Part shown: piece by piece, positions 26,906 through 35,104 of the stretch
Layout of the letters: every line of letters begins with the position of its first letter
Position numbering within the stretch: position 1 is the stretch's first letter
Origin: Rhodospirillaceae bacterium
Lineage (GTDB): Bacteria; Pseudomonadota; Alphaproteobacteria; Rhodospirillales; JABJKH01
Direction of reading: 5' to 3'
Assembly (NCBI GenBank): GCA_018660465.1
Contig: JABJKH010000090.1
Span: 1-52,955 of the forward strand
Length of the DNA stretch: 52,955 nt
Translations under genes and position numbers: made by a program
Notes under the pieces: generated by a model
What the model was told of the DNA's origin: nothing
Seen by the model: the letters and a program-made list of their open reading frames with translations, nothing else
Databases searched by the model: none

Positions 26906-26947
26906 GCGGGTTTGACCCTGATTAAAATCAATAGGGTTCAAACCCGC
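26906..26947 (-). terminator. Long hairpin between two minus-strand genes
   Basis: GCGGGTTTGA (26906-26915) pairs with TCAAACCCGC (26938-26947), and inner CCCT with AGGG extend the stem. On the minus strand it follows the small gene ending at 26983 and is followed by CTTATTATTC, a weak U-rich tract, so it probably ends that transcript before the P460 gene. Confidence 0.6.
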
Positions 26948-26982
26948 GTGATGAATTCGCGATGAGGTTGGGAAGGGCTCTT

Positions 26983-27180
26983 TTATACGCGACGCTTCTT
27001 CCGAATGGCCGCAAAGCGCCAGTCTGCGTCGTTTCGCCGTTCCGCGCCGTTCCAGGAATTTCTTTTTGCGCGCCGGTCTTCACCGTATTTATAATCCATA
27101 TTAAACCGCGTGTAGTTCACGTTGTCGGTAACGTGTAGGGGAACAGCGCGGAAATCTTCAAACTCATTCCAGTCAAACAT
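26983..27180 (-). CDS. Small hypothetical protein
   Basis: The 65-residue product begins MFDWNEFEDFRAVPLHVTDN and ends with a very basic tail (RKKRRV). It is rich in Asp, Arg and aromatic residues, with no membrane segment or recognised family. The start at 27180 is chosen because GGAG lies nine bases upstream; the frame stays open to an ATG at 27273. Its hairpin terminator supports it being a real gene. It is divergent from the CoA-transferase operon. Confidence 0.45.
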   Translation of the reverse strand: MFDWNEFEDFRAVPLHVTDNVNYTRFNMDYKYGEDRRAKRNSWNGAERRNDADWRFAAIRKKRRV

Positions 27181-27323
27181 TTTTAAATTCTCCATTTCTT
27201 GGATAAACCACAACGTTTCTGTTGTAAGGTCACCATATTGGGATGGCGTCTTGCCCGCTGTGACATCCGTCACATTGGCAATAAGTTTGTTGATAATTTT
27301 TGTTTGGGAGGCGACAAAAGAGA

Positions 27324-28151
27324 ATGAGCGAGCGGGTTTATAGCACTGTAGACGATTTGGTGGCAGGCGTTCCCGACGGTGCCAAGATCGCCGTGGTGAA
27401 GGATGAATGCGGCGTGGCCATGGAAGCGACCCGTGCGCTAATCCGCAAAGGCATCAGACGACTTCACATTGTCACTGTCCCAACCAGCGGCCTTCAAACC
27501 GATCTATTCGTTGGTGCAGGTTCTGTCGCGACAGTAGAAACATCTGCGATAACTTTGGGCGAATTTGGCGCGCCACCTAATTTTGTTCGTGCCGTGAAAG
27601 CAGGCTCCATAACCCTTAAGGATGCCACGTGCCCAGCGGTATATGCAGGTCTACAAGCGGCGGAGAAGGGTATTCCCTTCATGCCGATGCGGGGGCTGAT
27701 CGGCTCCGACATCGAAGGTCACCGCGATGAGTTCAAGATTATAGAAAATCCCTTTGCCGACGATGACCCGGTCATCGCTTTGCCCGCCATCCAACCCGAT
27801 ATCGCGCTCGTTCACGCGCCACTGGCTGATCGTCATGGCAATGTTTGGATTGGCCGAGAGCGAGCGTTGTTGACCATGGCCCATGCCGCCAAGGAGACAT
27901 TGGCGACGGTAGAAGAAATTATCGATGGCAGCCTGCTTGAAGATGAAAAGCTGGCGCCGGGGTGTATTCCGTCACTTTACGTTTCAGGTATCGCCGAGGC
28001 CAAAAACGGCAGTTGGCCAATGGGCTTGCCTGGACGCTATGCGGTCGACGCGGAACACATGGCGCTTTATTGCGACATGGCAAAAACTAAAGAGGGCTTT
28101 CGCGACTACCTGGACCGGTTTGTCATGAACAGTCGCCAAGCGGCTGAATAA
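27324..28151 (+). CDS. CoA-transferase subunit A (family I)
   Basis: This 275-residue protein resembles the alpha subunit of family I CoA-transferases (glutaconate or 3-oxoacid type). It has IAVVKDECGVAMEATRALIRKGIRRLHIV at the start and then PDIALVHAPLADRHGNVWIG, the typical subunit A strand and turn. The acid substrate is unknown. The start at 27324 is chosen over upstream in-frame codons for its position before a standard N-terminus. It is followed six bases later by the B subunit gene. Confidence 0.8.
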   Translation: MSERVYSTVDDLVAGVPDGAKIAVVKDECGVAMEATRALIRKGIRRLHIVTVPTSGLQTDLFVGAGSVATVETSAITLGEFGAPPNFVRAVKAGSITLKDATCPAVYAGLQAAEKGIPFMPMRGLIGSDIEGHRDEFKIIENPFADDDPVIALPAIQPDIALVHAPLADRHGNVWIGRERALLTMAHAAKETLATVEEIIDGSLLEDEKLAPGCIPSLYVSGIAEAKNGSWPMGLPGRYAVDAEHMALYCDMAKTKEGFRDYLDRFVMNSRQAAE

Positions 28152-28157
28152 ACCACC

Positions 28158-28886
28158 ATGGAAATTAAAACCGAAGAAGTCATGATCGCCGTGATAGCGC
28201 GCTTATTAGACGGTGTGCGTCATGTGGCTGTCGGGAATTCATCGCCCGTTCCGGGCTCAGCGGCTTTGTTGGCTGAGGAACTGTCGGGCGGGTCTATGCG
28301 GGTTTCAATGTTGGGATCAGGCCGGGATCAATTCTGGACCGATGGCGGCGTTGAACTTTTCGATTGCGCCGGCCAAGGGCGGATCGATGCGTTCTTTCTA
28401 GGCGGCGGCCAAATCGACGGACAGGCGAATATCAACTTGGTCGGCATTGGCGATTACCCGCAACAGAAAGTCCGTTGGTCCGGATCGTTTGGATCGGCGT
28501 ATCTGTATTTCGTTGTACCTCGGGTGATCTTGTTCCGCGATGAGCACACCCGCCGGGTGATGGTGGAAAAGGTCGATTTCATCAGCGCTCCCGGCGTGAG
28601 CAAGGAAAATGTCTATCGCCCCGGCGGTCCGCACGCCCTCGTGACACCGCTTTGTCACTTCTCGTTCAATAAGGAGAAGGGCCGTTTCAAACTCGAAAGC
28701 ATCCATCCTGGCCATACGGTGGAAGAAGTTAGAGATAACACAGGCTTTGATTTTGAGTGCCCGAAATCGGTTATAGAAACGCCGGTGTTGGACGAGGCGA
28801 CTACGACGTTGCTACGGGAAACTATTTCAGCCCGTATCGCCAAGACCTATCCAAAATTTGCAGAACGGGTGTTTGGAAACGATTGA
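28158..28886 (+). CDS. CoA-transferase subunit B (family I)
   Basis: The 242-residue product resembles the beta subunit of family I CoA-transferases, with SSPVPGSAALLAEEL, a FFLGGGQIDGQANINLVGIG glycine-rich turn and KVDFISAPGVSKEN. In the family a Glu on the beta subunit forms the CoA thioester; I cannot place it with certainty here. It works with the A subunit gene directly upstream. Together with the CaiB/BaiF-type gene that follows, it suggests activation of an organic acid as a CoA ester. Confidence 0.78.
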   Translation: MEIKTEEVMIAVIARLLDGVRHVAVGNSSPVPGSAALLAEELSGGSMRVSMLGSGRDQFWTDGGVELFDCAGQGRIDAFFLGGGQIDGQANINLVGIGDYPQQKVRWSGSFGSAYLYFVVPRVILFRDEHTRRVMVEKVDFISAPGVSKENVYRPGGPHALVTPLCHFSFNKEKGRFKLESIHPGHTVEEVRDNTGFDFECPKSVIETPVLDEATTTLLRETISARIAKTYPKFAERVFGND

Positions 28887-28949
28887 CGCGGGGTTCTTCA
28901 TCAGCAAGGATTTTAAATATACTTTAAAAATACTCAGGGGGATTTCTAG

Positions 28950-30140
28950 ATGTCTGACACCATGCCGCTATCGCGGTTCCGCGTGATCGATATGACTCAG
29001 GCTCGTGCAGGGCCGACGGCGGTGCGCCTGATGGCCGATTGGGGCGCTGATGTCATATTAATAGAACCCCCTTTGGATACCGGAAAAAACCGCGCGGGTC
29101 TCACCGGAACGCGTCATGAATTCGATTTTCAGAACCTGCACCGCAACAAACGCAGCATCACGCTTAATTTGAAGACGGAGGAAGGTAAGGAGGTCTTTTT
29201 CAAGCTCGTCAAAGATGCCGATGTCTTGATCGAGAACTATCGTTCCACGGTGAAACACAAGCTTGGGGTCGATTACGAAACCGTGCGCAAGGTGAATCCA
29301 CGTCTGGTGTACGCCAGCATTTCCGGCTTCGGACAAAGTGGTCCCTACAATAACCGTCATGGTGTTGATCAAATTGCACAAGGCATGGGCGGGTTGATGT
29401 CAGTCACTGGTGAGCCGGGCTCCGGACCCATGCGTGTCGGCGTTCCCATTTCTGATTTATGCGCAGGGATGTTTCTTGCGCACGGCGTCCTAATGGCGCT
29501 GTTGGACAGAGAAGTCACCGGCGAGGGGCAATGGGTCCATACATCTTTGCTTGAAAGCATGATCAATATGATGGACCTGCATGCGGCGCGCTGGTTGGTG
29601 AAGGGAGAGGTCTCTAAGAGCGCTGGCAACAATCACCCGACCGGCATTCCCATGGGCCTGTTTAAGGCCAAGGATGCACACATCGTCGTCGCCGGTAGCG
29701 GCAATTTGTACCCCCGCTTTTGCAAAGCCGTGGGCTTGGAAGAATTTATCGACCACCCAGATTATGACACTGTTGATAAACGCTCAAATAACCGCGATGC
29801 GCTGAATGAAATCATCCAGAATAAATTCAACGAATTTACGCTCGCCGAATTAACCGAAATTCTGATTGAAGCGGGTGTTCCATGTGGACCTGTTAACACG
29901 TTGGATCAAGTGTTCGATAATCCGCAGGTGAAGCATTTAAAGATGAGCCGGACACAAGAGCATCCGACCCTTGGCGACCTCGATTTGGTCGGGTCGGCGA
30001 TTAATCTCTCAAACGCGCCAAAGCCGGATACCTTCAAGCGCCACACCCCAGAGGCCGGGGAGCATACGGCGGAGATATTAGGTGAGCTTGGTTATTCCAC
30101 CGACGCCATTGAAGAGTTACAAGGCAAGAAGGTTATTTAG
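28950..30140 (+). CDS. CaiB/BaiF (family III) CoA-transferase
   Basis: The 396-residue protein fits family III CoA-transferases (PF02515). It begins LSRFRVIDMTQARAGPTAVRLMADWGADVI, continues with NLHRNKRSITLNLKTEEG and VLIENYRSTVKHKLGVDY, and has SGFGQSGPYNNRHGVDQIAQG. The catalytic Asp is probably the one in this last stretch or in PISDLCAGM. It moves CoA between carboxylic acids. AGGGGG precedes the ATG. It ends 13 bases from the convergent multicopper oxidase gene. Confidence 0.87.
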   Translation: MSDTMPLSRFRVIDMTQARAGPTAVRLMADWGADVILIEPPLDTGKNRAGLTGTRHEFDFQNLHRNKRSITLNLKTEEGKEVFFKLVKDADVLIENYRSTVKHKLGVDYETVRKVNPRLVYASISGFGQSGPYNNRHGVDQIAQGMGGLMSVTGEPGSGPMRVGVPISDLCAGMFLAHGVLMALLDREVTGEGQWVHTSLLESMINMMDLHAARWLVKGEVSKSAGNNHPTGIPMGLFKAKDAHIVVAGSGNLYPRFCKAVGLEEFIDHPDYDTVDKRSNNRDALNEIIQNKFNEFTLAELTEILIEAGVPCGPVNTLDQVFDNPQVKHLKMSRTQEHPTLGDLDLVGSAINLSNAPKPDTFKRHTPEAGEHTAEILGELGYSTDAIEELQGKKVI

Positions 30141-30152
30141 ATTAAAATTTGT

Positions 30153-31577
30153 CTAAGTCGTCACCCGAATAACCCCGGACATACCCGCCGCGTGGTGTTC
30201 TAGAATGTGGCAGTGATAGAGCCAATCCCCCGGGTTATCTGCAACCAATACGACTTCGGCGCTCTCGTTTGGTCCTAGCAGGACGGTGTCGACCCAGGGC
30301 GTATAGGGTTCTGGCTTGCCATTTCGGGTGCGAATTTGGAAGGCGTAACCATGAAAGTGCATGGGGTGAACCCACTGGGTGTCGTTTCGCATGGTGATGA
30401 TGTAAGTCTGATTTTTCTTAAGGGTGAACATGGGGGGCATGACCGAACCGTGCGCGGCGATACCGTTCAAGGCCCAGATCTTGCCGACACCGACCAAATC
30501 CCTGATGCCCATCGCCTGACCTTTGTATGTGGCTTCGCGCATGCGCCCCATGGCACCGCCAGAAATGACGATCTCATGGCGACCAGGAGCGTTTAAATCG
30601 GGCTTGGCGAGAGGATTTGGGGGAAGCGTAATCGGGGTGCCCAAGGGCTTCTTTCGAAGCGGTTCTTTGGCATATACCACGGGCCCCAACTCGTAGGCAG
30701 AACGCGCATAATAGGCATCTCGGATGGGGTGCTGTTTGGCAGGGTCGGCAGTAAAATCGATGATGACATCTGCGCGTTGGCCCGGGCCGAGTATAATCTT
30801 ACTATCTTTCGGCGCGTGCGGCTGAACAGGGTGGCCATCGAGCGCAACGATTTGTGGATCGTGCCCGTCGAACATTAGCCCAAAAATTCGGGCATTGGCG
30901 GTGTTGATGATCCTGAGCCGAATGCGCTCGCCAAAGCGCACAGGCAGGGTGTCTAAAAGCTTGCCATTGACGGTTACTGAATTACCGATACGCCCGCCAT
31001 GACTGAGGTCCATCATGTGGTTAAAAGGCTCGGCAATGGCGGCTTCATTCGTCAGGCGCCAATCGTCCAGTACCCAGGTAATATCGCGGTCGACTTTGGG
31101 TGGATTTTTCTCTTCGATGATGAACGCGCCGTAAAGCCCGCGACCCTGTTGCTCTGACGTGCGGACGTGGGGGTGATACCAATAGGTCCCGGCATCAGGA
31201 AGTTCGAAGTCATAGAGAAAGTTCTCGCCCTTATCGATGGGACGCTGAGTCAAATCCGGCACGCCATCCATGGCATTTGGGATCCGCAGGCCGTGCCAAT
31301 GAACCGTGGTTTTTTCGGTCAACCCATTGCTGACGGCGATCTGAACGCGATCCCCCTGGACTGCCCTTATCATTGGGCCAGGAACAGTACCGCTGTAGGC
31401 CCACACGGCGGTCTTGGGATGTTTCGAGCCGACCAGATCGATTGTCGTTGGCGCCGGGGTAAGCTGGAATGTTTTAGGCATTGATGCCCAAGCCCCAGTT
31501 GTTGGAGCTAACGCGGCAAATGAAGCGCTCGCACCCAGAAAGGTGCGGCGGCTGATGGGGTGTCGTGGGTACGTCAT
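30153..31577 (-). CDS. Multicopper oxidase with TAT signal
   Basis: The 474-residue protein has a twin-arginine signal (ISRRTFLGASASFAAL) and all copper-binding motifs of multicopper oxidases: HWHGL at 93-97, WYHPH at 133-137, HPMHFHG and HCHILEHHAAGM near the C-terminus, giving a type 1 site and the trinuclear cluster. Such periplasmic enzymes oxidise metals or phenols with oxygen; CueO-type methionine-rich segments are not obvious. GAGGA precedes the ATG, and the start lies only seven bases after the UGSC gene stop, so it is the last gene of that operon. Its link to a selenoprotein operon is unexplained. Confidence 0.9.
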   Translation of the reverse strand: MTYPRHPISRRTFLGASASFAALAPTTGAWASMPKTFQLTPAPTTIDLVGSKHPKTAVWAYSGTVPGPMIRAVQGDRVQIAVSNGLTEKTTVHWHGLRIPNAMDGVPDLTQRPIDKGENFLYDFELPDAGTYWYHPHVRTSEQQGRGLYGAFIIEEKNPPKVDRDITWVLDDWRLTNEAAIAEPFNHMMDLSHGGRIGNSVTVNGKLLDTLPVRFGERIRLRIINTANARIFGLMFDGHDPQIVALDGHPVQPHAPKDSKIILGPGQRADVIIDFTADPAKQHPIRDAYYARSAYELGPVVYAKEPLRKKPLGTPITLPPNPLAKPDLNAPGRHEIVISGGAMGRMREATYKGQAMGIRDLVGVGKIWALNGIAAHGSVMPPMFTLKKNQTYIITMRNDTQWVHPMHFHGYAFQIRTRNGKPEPYTPWVDTVLLGPNESAEVVLVADNPGDWLYHCHILEHHAAGMSGVIRVTT

Positions 31578-31584
31578 GAGTTCC

Positions 31585-32118
31585 TCAGGAAGCTATTTCA
31601 GCCCCTGATGTAATCATTTTTAAAATTCCCGCAACCGAGTCTGCTGCAATTTGTTTTAGTTCCTCCGGCGTTCGGTTCTGCACTGGGTGTGGCATCCAGA
31701 GAATCCCCGGCTCAAACCCCAGTGCCTTTGACTGGATCGCAGCTGCGTCTTTGAATTCCGTCGTCACCAAAAAAACCCCCGGCACCCCTTGTTTGTCCAA
31801 TTCGTTTAAGTCATGCAGACCGCACGACGTGCAAGAGCCTCAATCCGATAAGGCTTCGACGACGACGTCAGCCTCCTTCACCATATGATCGATTACGGCC
31901 TTGGGTGCGGTCTTGACGTTGGTTGGTTTAGCGGCACGGGATACGTTCAGGCCCTTATCCAACAGCAAGGCTTCGATATGGTCTAAAAATTCATCAGACC
32001 GGGACTTGCCGATATCGAACAGCATGACGGTCTTACCGTCCAGGCTGGTCGGCGGCGCTTGCCGAGGTCGCTTGGTGGGCGCGGTTTCGCCCGTTGGGTC
32101 ATAGAGGATTTGGCTCAT
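31585..32118 (-). CDS. UGSC-family selenoprotein (in-frame UGA)
   Basis: Reading UGA at 31840-31842 as selenocysteine joins two open halves into one 177-residue protein. Sec93 falls in UGSCTSCG, the motif that names the UGSC (seleno)protein family, with Cys96 and Cys99 next to it. The N-terminal part has a VMLFDIGKSRSDEFLDHIEALL strand-helix like the start of a Rossmann-type fold and VVVEALSD just before Sec; the part after has VPGVFLVTTEFKDAA and PGILWMPHPVQNRTPEEL. A 7-bp hairpin with loop GGUCU follows the UGA. It overlaps the upstream gene by ATGA. It uses UGA both as Sec codon and as stop. The family's reaction is not known to me; a redox role is likely. Confidence 0.9.
31810..31828 (-). 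promoter_or_regulatory. Candidate bacterial SECIS of the UGSC gene
   Basis: On the minus strand GUCGUGC (31828-31822) pairs with GCAUGAC (31816-31810) through seven pairs, one of them G-U, closing the loop GGUCU (31821-31817). The loop is 19-23 bases after the UGA. The peroxiredoxin has a loop GGUUC at almost the same distance, which supports a common SelB target shape. Confidence 0.6.
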
Positions 32119-33554
32119 AGTTTAATCTCCCGCGTTACAGCGTCACACGCGCCTTTTTTCTGGGCACCGGTCCAACTCGTTAGAATGCCAGAAAACAGTC
32201 CGGCAGGCCCGCCGGCACGAACAATCATAAGGCCGTCTTCATAAAACTTAGGGATCATCTCATCTGCGCGGGAAGGGTCTAGGCCTTCACCGACGCCATG
32301 GGCCCCCCGGATCAAGTCTTTGCCGGGTTTGATGGTCGCTTTGACCAACTCATCGGTAATCTTAAACCGGCTCCATCCCGCGTCACGATAAATCGTATAA
32401 TGCTCAGGTGAGAGTACCAATACACCTAAAACCCATTCAAATAGTTTTGGATGTATGCAACCCTGTAGCGCCATGGCAAATGACTTGGTGAGTTCTTCCG
32501 GGGTGCGTGACCGGTTATCTGCAAAACCGTGAACACCATCACCTGGGAAAAGGGTCACTGTACTCGCATCTTTTGAAAACCCGCGTGAGACAGAGAGAGG
32601 CTCCCACGTCGGGTCGGTTTCATCTTCGGCAAAGCAGAAACCAATCTTGCCTGGATTGCCCAGCGTCGCTCGGTCAATCTCACCTGGAATGCCACCACCG
32701 ACGTTGCGAACGATTAATTGTAACGCGCGACCGATGGTTGAGTTCGCACGGTTGCCTTGGCCGAGCGCATTGATGCCCCAGTTCATGCCGATCTTTTTGG
32801 TGATCGGGCCGTTAACAATAATGATGGGACCCGAGAAACACGTGGTGCACAGAAGCCCGTGCAGCGTGAACAGCGGGTCCAGTGCAGCATCTACGGCGGC
32901 CAAAACCACCGGCATGTATTCAGGTTTGCAGCCTGCCATGACCGCATTGATGGCAACTTTCTCGACTGTGCATTCTGTCAGGTTCGGCGGAATGCGCCCG
33001 ACGATTTCCTGCGGATCGCGGGGTGTTCCCGTCAGCATTCTGAGAACTCGTTCCGGTGTCGGCGGCACCACGGGCAGTCCATCAGACCAACCCCGATCGA
33101 ACATTTGTTCTATTTCGTCATCGAAACGACCGACTTCGATGGTACGAGACTTCATCGGCACGCGACCAAACTTTGCCTGAAGAAGTTCCTCTGCTCCGGG
33201 CGAAACGTTCAACGCACCGCAGCCCGGCTGGAAGGGTACCAATTGCTTGCCAATGTCATCGATGCCAGTGAACGTTTGCCAGTCTTCTTGCGACCAGCCG
33301 ACAATACGTTCCACCTCAATGCCGTCTTCCATGCGGATCATGGTCGGTACAGTTTCGATGTCTAGATGATAGCTTTGTTCTAGGGTTGTATCGTCTTCGG
33401 TAATCGGCAAGTCACCTAGGAACGAAAGATCATCCTGCACATAAATAGAAAGGCTCTCACCAACCGCTGCCATGTCGCGAATAATGGGCTCAATTAGGGT
33501 GCAGGTCGGGCAATCTTTTTTAACGACAAGATGTAGTCCATCGGTAAATTGCAA
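32115..33554 (-). CDS. Thioredoxin-like / DGLPVVPPTP-domain fusion protein
   Basis: The 479-residue protein has an N-terminal thioredoxin-like domain with CPTC at 15-18 and a cis-Pro region ETVPTMI near 67-73. After about residue 150 comes a larger domain beginning GWSDGLPVVPPTPERV, with further Cys in QPGCGAL (about 112) and LLCTTCF (about 236-239). I know the second domain only as one often found near UGSC proteins. Its stop overlaps the UGSC start by four bases, so the two are translationally coupled. A CPTC thioredoxin domain could reduce the selenenylsulfide of the UGSC partner; this is inference. No signal peptide is seen, so it is cytoplasmic. Confidence 0.72.
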   Translation of the reverse strand: MQFTDGLHLVVKKDCPTCTLIEPIIRDMAAVGESLSIYVQDDLSFLGDLPITEDDTTLEQSYHLDIETVPTMIRMEDGIEVERIVGWSQEDWQTFTGIDDIGKQLVPFQPGCGALNVSPGAEELLQAKFGRVPMKSRTIEVGRFDDEIEQMFDRGWSDGLPVVPPTPERVLRMLTGTPRDPQEIVGRIPPNLTECTVEKVAINAVMAGCKPEYMPVVLAAVDAALDPLFTLHGLLCTTCFSGPIIIVNGPITKKIGMNWGINALGQGNRANSTIGRALQLIVRNVGGGIPGEIDRATLGNPGKIGFCFAEDETDPTWEPLSVSRGFSKDASTVTLFPGDGVHGFADNRSRTPEELTKSFAMALQGCIHPKLFEWVLGVLVLSPEHYTIYRDAGWSRFKITDELVKATIKPGKDLIRGAHGVGEGLDPSRADEMIPKFYEDGLMIVRAGGPAGLFSGILTSWTGAQKKGACDAVTREIKL

Positions 33555-33572
33555 GGGCTTGGTCTCCTTAAA

Positions 33573-34700
33573 TCAAGTCGGTAATACGACACGGCCTTCC
33601 ATCAGCCGGCGGGCAGTTCTAAAGGCGCGATTGGCGATGACCCGCCAGCGGCCGTCGATATTCTCAACCTCGGAAGATACCGGCAACAGGCCGGAAGGAT
33701 GGCCAATAAAAGTATCTTCCTTATCATGGTTGGCAGCTATATAAGGGATGGTGCCTTCGATTTGACTGGCCGATGTAAGGCACATGGCGCCGGTCATAGG
33801 CGTCGCCCGATGGACCCGTTCAATGGAGATCATGCGAATCAAGATGCTGGCACTGTCACCTTTAATAAGACTGCCATCCAGGGTGTGGAAATCGGTAGGC
33901 TTGGCGACCACGGCGACCTTGGGAGTTGATTGCGGAACGTCTTCGGGGCGGTTTGCAATGCCAGCCAGGACTCCAGCCTGACGACGCAGTTCGTCCAACG
34001 CATCCATGATGCCCGGCATGGCTTCGATCTCATCTGGACTCTCAGTTCCCTTAAGACCAAATGAGTCTGCCCAGGCATACACGCAGCAGGCGGTGGAATC
34101 GATAACGCTGGCGTCGACTGACCCATAGCCAGCAATGTCGAACGTATCGATCAGGTTGCCGGTCGGCAGCAATTGTCCGGTGATCGCTCCGCCCGGGTCC
34201 AGATAATCGAGTGCGATCCGTCCGCCGGTTCCAGCAACCCCCGCAATTTCAAAGTCGCCGGTTTCAACAGGTAAATTATCGTGGACAGAAAACCTGGACC
34301 GGATGATCTTGTCTGTGTTGGTGTTGTAAAGCCGCAGGTCCGCTTCCCCGTCAGGTACCTTGATCAAGCCTTCCTCGACCGCGAAGTGACCGACGGCAGA
34401 TGATAGGTTGCCGCAATTGGAATTCCGATCCACCAGCGCTTTCAGGATCGAGACCTGATTAAACGTATAATCAATATCCGCATCATCGCGGTCAGACACT
34501 TTGACGGCCATGACTTTGGACAGAGAAGAAATCCCACCGCCCATACCATTCAGTTGCCGCTGATAAGGATCAGGGCTGCCAAGGACTTGCAGGATTATCT
34601 CATCCCGCTTTTCAAGATCATCAGGAAGATCACCCTCATGAAACATCACACCCTTAGACGTGCCACCGCGCATGAAGACTGCTTGGACTGTTTGCCGCAT
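33573..34700 (-). CDS. PrpF-family isomerase (second copy)
   Basis: The 375-residue product is a second PrpF protein, with VFMRGGTSKGVMFHEGDLP at the start, RQLNGMGGGISSLSKV, and the active-site region RNSNCGNLSSAVG. It is closer to the general PrpF form (GSPDPYQRQLNGMGGG) than the copy at 3628, which has GSGHPLNIDG. It is the third gene of the six-gene operon, between the rhodanese and thioredoxin-like genes, and probably isomerises an unsaturated di- or tricarboxylic acid. Substrate unknown. Confidence 0.83.
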   Translation of the reverse strand: MRQTVQAVFMRGGTSKGVMFHEGDLPDDLEKRDEIILQVLGSPDPYQRQLNGMGGGISSLSKVMAVKVSDRDDADIDYTFNQVSILKALVDRNSNCGNLSSAVGHFAVEEGLIKVPDGEADLRLYNTNTDKIIRSRFSVHDNLPVETGDFEIAGVAGTGGRIALDYLDPGGAITGQLLPTGNLIDTFDIAGYGSVDASVIDSTACCVYAWADSFGLKGTESPDEIEAMPGIMDALDELRRQAGVLAGIANRPEDVPQSTPKVAVVAKPTDFHTLDGSLIKGDSASILIRMISIERVHRATPMTGAMCLTSASQIEGTIPYIAANHDKEDTFIGHPSGLLPVSSEVENIDGRWRVIANRAFRTARRLMEGRVVLPT

Positions 34701-34704
34701 GGTT

Positions 34705-35100
34705 TTAGTTCTCCTGTGTTTCTACGTCGCCACCCGCCTCTTTCCAGCCATTAAATCCGTCCTCTATATGGGCGACCCTTTCGAGGCCCATGTCTTGGAC
34801 GGTTTTGGCGGTCAATGCAGACCGCCAGCCAATGGCGCAGAAAAAGACGATGCGTTTGCCGGACGAAAAAATTTCTTTGTGGTAAGGGCTTTCCGGGTCG
34901 ACCCAGAATTCAGCCATGCCGCGCGGGCAGTGGAAGGACCCAGGGATGGAACCTTCGCGTTGCAGTTCGCGAATGTCGCGGACATCGATGAAGACAGTAT
35001 CGTCGTCGCTTGCCAGGGCCAGGGCGTCTTTGCCGGGAATGCCTTCAACCTCGGCACTTGCCGTTGCGACTAAATCCTTAATGCCTTTTGTAACTGCCAC
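34705..35100 (-). CDS. Rhodanese-like sulfurtransferase
   Basis: The 131-residue single-domain rhodanese has the strand VFIDVRDIRELQREGSIPGS and an active-site loop CAIGWRS, with the catalytic Cys present. It would transfer sulfane sulfur to a thiol or possibly handle selenium; neither is shown. The start is GTG at 35098-35100, with AGGAG nine bases upstream; no ATG fits. It begins four bases after the acyl-CoA synthetase stop and ends just before the PrpF gene, so it is inside the operon. Confidence 0.85.
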   Translation of the reverse strand: MAVTKGIKDLVATASAEVEGIPGKDALALASDDDTVFIDVRDIRELQREGSIPGSFHCPRGMAEFWVDPESPYHKEIFSSGKRIVFFCAIGWRSALTAKTVQDMGLERVAHIEDGFNGWKEAGGDVETQEN

Positions 35101-35104
35101 GAAA

